Below, in pieces: positions 63,000-64,000 of a stretch of DNA of 64,000 nucleotides. Location of the stretch: assembly GCA_030019365.1 (NCBI GenBank), contig JASEFA010000001.1:270953-334952 (forward strand), in the 5' to 3' direction. The notes beneath the pieces were generated by a model, which saw nothing but the letters and a program-made list of their open reading frames with translations, was not told where the DNA came from and made no database searches. Source of the DNA: Bacillota bacterium. GTDB lineage: Bacteria > Bacillota > Sulfobacillia > JACIYH01. The translations under genes and the position numbers were made by a program. The first letter of the stretch is position 1. The number at the start of each line of letters is the position of its first letter.

Positions 63000-64000
63000 T
63001 TGACGGACAACCGTGCTGTTCGGTTCTCCCTATTGGACCGTCTGCTTACCCTCTGGATTCTCCTGGCCATGGCTGCCGGGGTGGGGCTGGGGTACGTATT
63101 TCCGGGTGTGGCAGACCTCCTGGAGAGGCTGTCCATCGGCACCACCTCCATCCCCATAGCTATCGGCCTCATCGTCATGATGTACCCGCCCCTGGCCAGG
63201 GTCAGGTATGGCGAGTTGGGCAAGGTGTTTCGAAACACAAAGGTCCTCGCCCTTTCCCTGGTGCAGAACTGGATCATCGGCCCTATCCTGATGTTCATCC
63301 TGGCCATCACTCTCTTGCGCAACTACCCCGAATACATGGTGGGACTGATCCTCATCGGTCTCGCGCGGTGCATAGCCATGGTGATCGTCTGGAACAGCCT
63401 GGCCCACGGCGATAGCGAATATGCCGCCGCCCTGGTGGCGTTCAACTCCCTGTTCCAGGTCTTCTTCTATTCCGTTTACAGCTACGTCTTCATCACCATC
63501 CTGCCCACCGTCTTCGGACTGAAGGGAGCGGTTGTGCACGTCACCATCGGCGAGGTGGCCAAGAGCGTAGCCATCTACCTCGGGATTCCCTTCGTGGCGG
63601 GCTTCCTCACCAGGATGATCCTGGCGCCGGCCAAGGGCGAGAAATGGTACGAGGAACGGTTCGTCCCCCGCATCAGCCCCCTGGCCCTCATAGCCCTGCT
63701 CTTCACCATCGTGGTCATGTTCTCCCTCAAGGGCGGCTATATCGTCCGGCTCCCCCTGGACGTGGTCAGGATCGCCATACCCCTCATCGTGTACTTCGTG
63801 GTCATGTTCCTGGCCTCGTTCTTCCTGAGCATGCGCCTGGGCGTGAACTACCCGCAGACAACCAGCCTGTCGTTCACTGCCGCCAGCAACAACTTCGAGC
63901 TGGCCATCGCGGTGGCGGTGGCGGTGTTTGGACTCAACTCGGGCCAGGCCTTCGCCGCCGTGATCGGCCCCCTCATAGAGGTGCCCGTAATGCTGGCATT
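63000..64000 (+). CDS. acr3: Acr3-type arsenite efflux permease, 3' end beyond the window
   Basis: At least 333 aa, cut by the window end. Hydrophobic throughout (about 9 helices seen). [19 protein letters not shown] carries the Acr3 cysteine motif, and [21 protein letters not shown] is another signature. Exports arsenite or antimonite. TTG 63000 (AAGGAG about 11 nt upstream); GTG 62988 is in frame. Divergent from the arsR operon. Confidence 0.9.
   Translation, partial: MTDNRAVRFSLLDRLLTLWILLAMAAGVGLGYVFPGVADLLERLSIGTTSIPIAIGLIVMMYPPLARVRYGELGKVFRNTKVLALSLVQNWIIGPILMFILAITLLRNYPEYMVGLILIGLARCIAMVIVWNSLAHGDSEYAAALVAFNSLFQVFFYSVYSYVFITILPTVFGLKGAVVHVTIGEVAKSVAIYLGIPFVAGFLTRMILAPAKGEKWYEERFVPRISPLALIALLFTIVVMFSLKGGYIVRLPLDVVRIAIPLIVYFVVMFLASFFLSMRLGVNYPQTTSLSFTAASNNFELAIAVAVAVFGLNSGQAFAAVIGPLIEVPVMLA

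Noticed and set aside
1..64000. tRNA, rRNA, CRISPR arrays, insertion sequences, phage genes
   Set aside because: I scanned for T-arm-like motifs, regularly spaced repeats and transposase motifs by eye and saw none.

Overview
The window is a strongly GC-rich bacterial chromosome segment, densely coded, with many GTG and TTG starts. SpoVS, a SpoVK-like AAA protein, a SpoVB/MurJ-type flippase, Hfq, LexA and RNase Y, and the orders recA-recX-rny-ymdB-spoVS and miaB-mutS-mutL-miaA-hfq, point to an endospore-forming, high-GC member of the Bacillota. A 2-oxoacid:ferredoxin-type oxidoreductase, iron-sulfur proteins and two probable selenoproteins suggest an anaerobic lifestyle. The species cannot be named from the sequence.

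Layout. 0-5.8 kb: a hypothetical gene, an FtsH-like protease without the usual extracytoplasmic domain, cinA, thpR, recA, recX. 5.8-8.9 kb: an Mre11/SbcD-like nuclease and a Rad50/SbcC-like ATPase split over three genes. 8.9-12 kb: rny with a structured leader, ymdB, spoVS. 12-16 kb: acyl-CoA dehydrogenase and a three-subunit 2-oxoacid oxidoreductase. 16-19.8 kb: dipeptidase, PHP phosphoesterase, TldD. 19.9-28 kb: a MerR-like protein, then miaB, mutS, mutL (endonuclease type), miaA, hfq. 28-29.9 kb (minus strand): a four-gene redox operon holding two thioredoxin-fold genes in which an in-frame UGA takes the place of a redox cysteine, a 45-aa CxxC membrane peptide and a NapH-like ferredoxin. 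30-39 kb: a large membrane protein, a full peptide ABC importer (oppABCDF) and an amino-acid permease. 39-49.8 kb: zinc-ribbon/PH protein, ArsR, SpoVK-like AAA protein, GTPase-like protein, hflX, PLP enzyme, SpoVB-like flippase, CofE-like protein, lexA. 50-54.6 kb: ABC exporter, pyruvate-kinase C-domain protein, GNAT fusion, Uma2. 54.6-60.7 kb: gene relics, a two-component system with a parvulin foldase and a Spy-like protein, a PadR regulator and a Cys-rich small protein. 60.7-64 kb: an arsenic-type locus (permease, redox disulfide protein, ArsR, and a divergent Acr3 cut by the window edge).

How the parts work together. The first 28 kb is mainly genome maintenance and RNA metabolism: RecA/RecX, the nuclease/ATPase module, MutS/MutL, MiaA/MiaB, RNase Y and Hfq, with LexA further on. 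The selenoprotein operon looks like a membrane-linked thiol/electron-transfer module. The histidine kinase, response regulator, PpiC foldase and Spy-like chaperone make a plausible envelope-stress cluster. The right end is a metalloid-responsive unit read from two divergent promoters that face each other across a palindromic control region.

The most notable observations are the two predicted selenocysteine codons with stem-loops just downstream, the split Rad50-like ATPase, the apparent AUA start of hflX, the structured leader before rny, and several decayed gene fragments in the right third.
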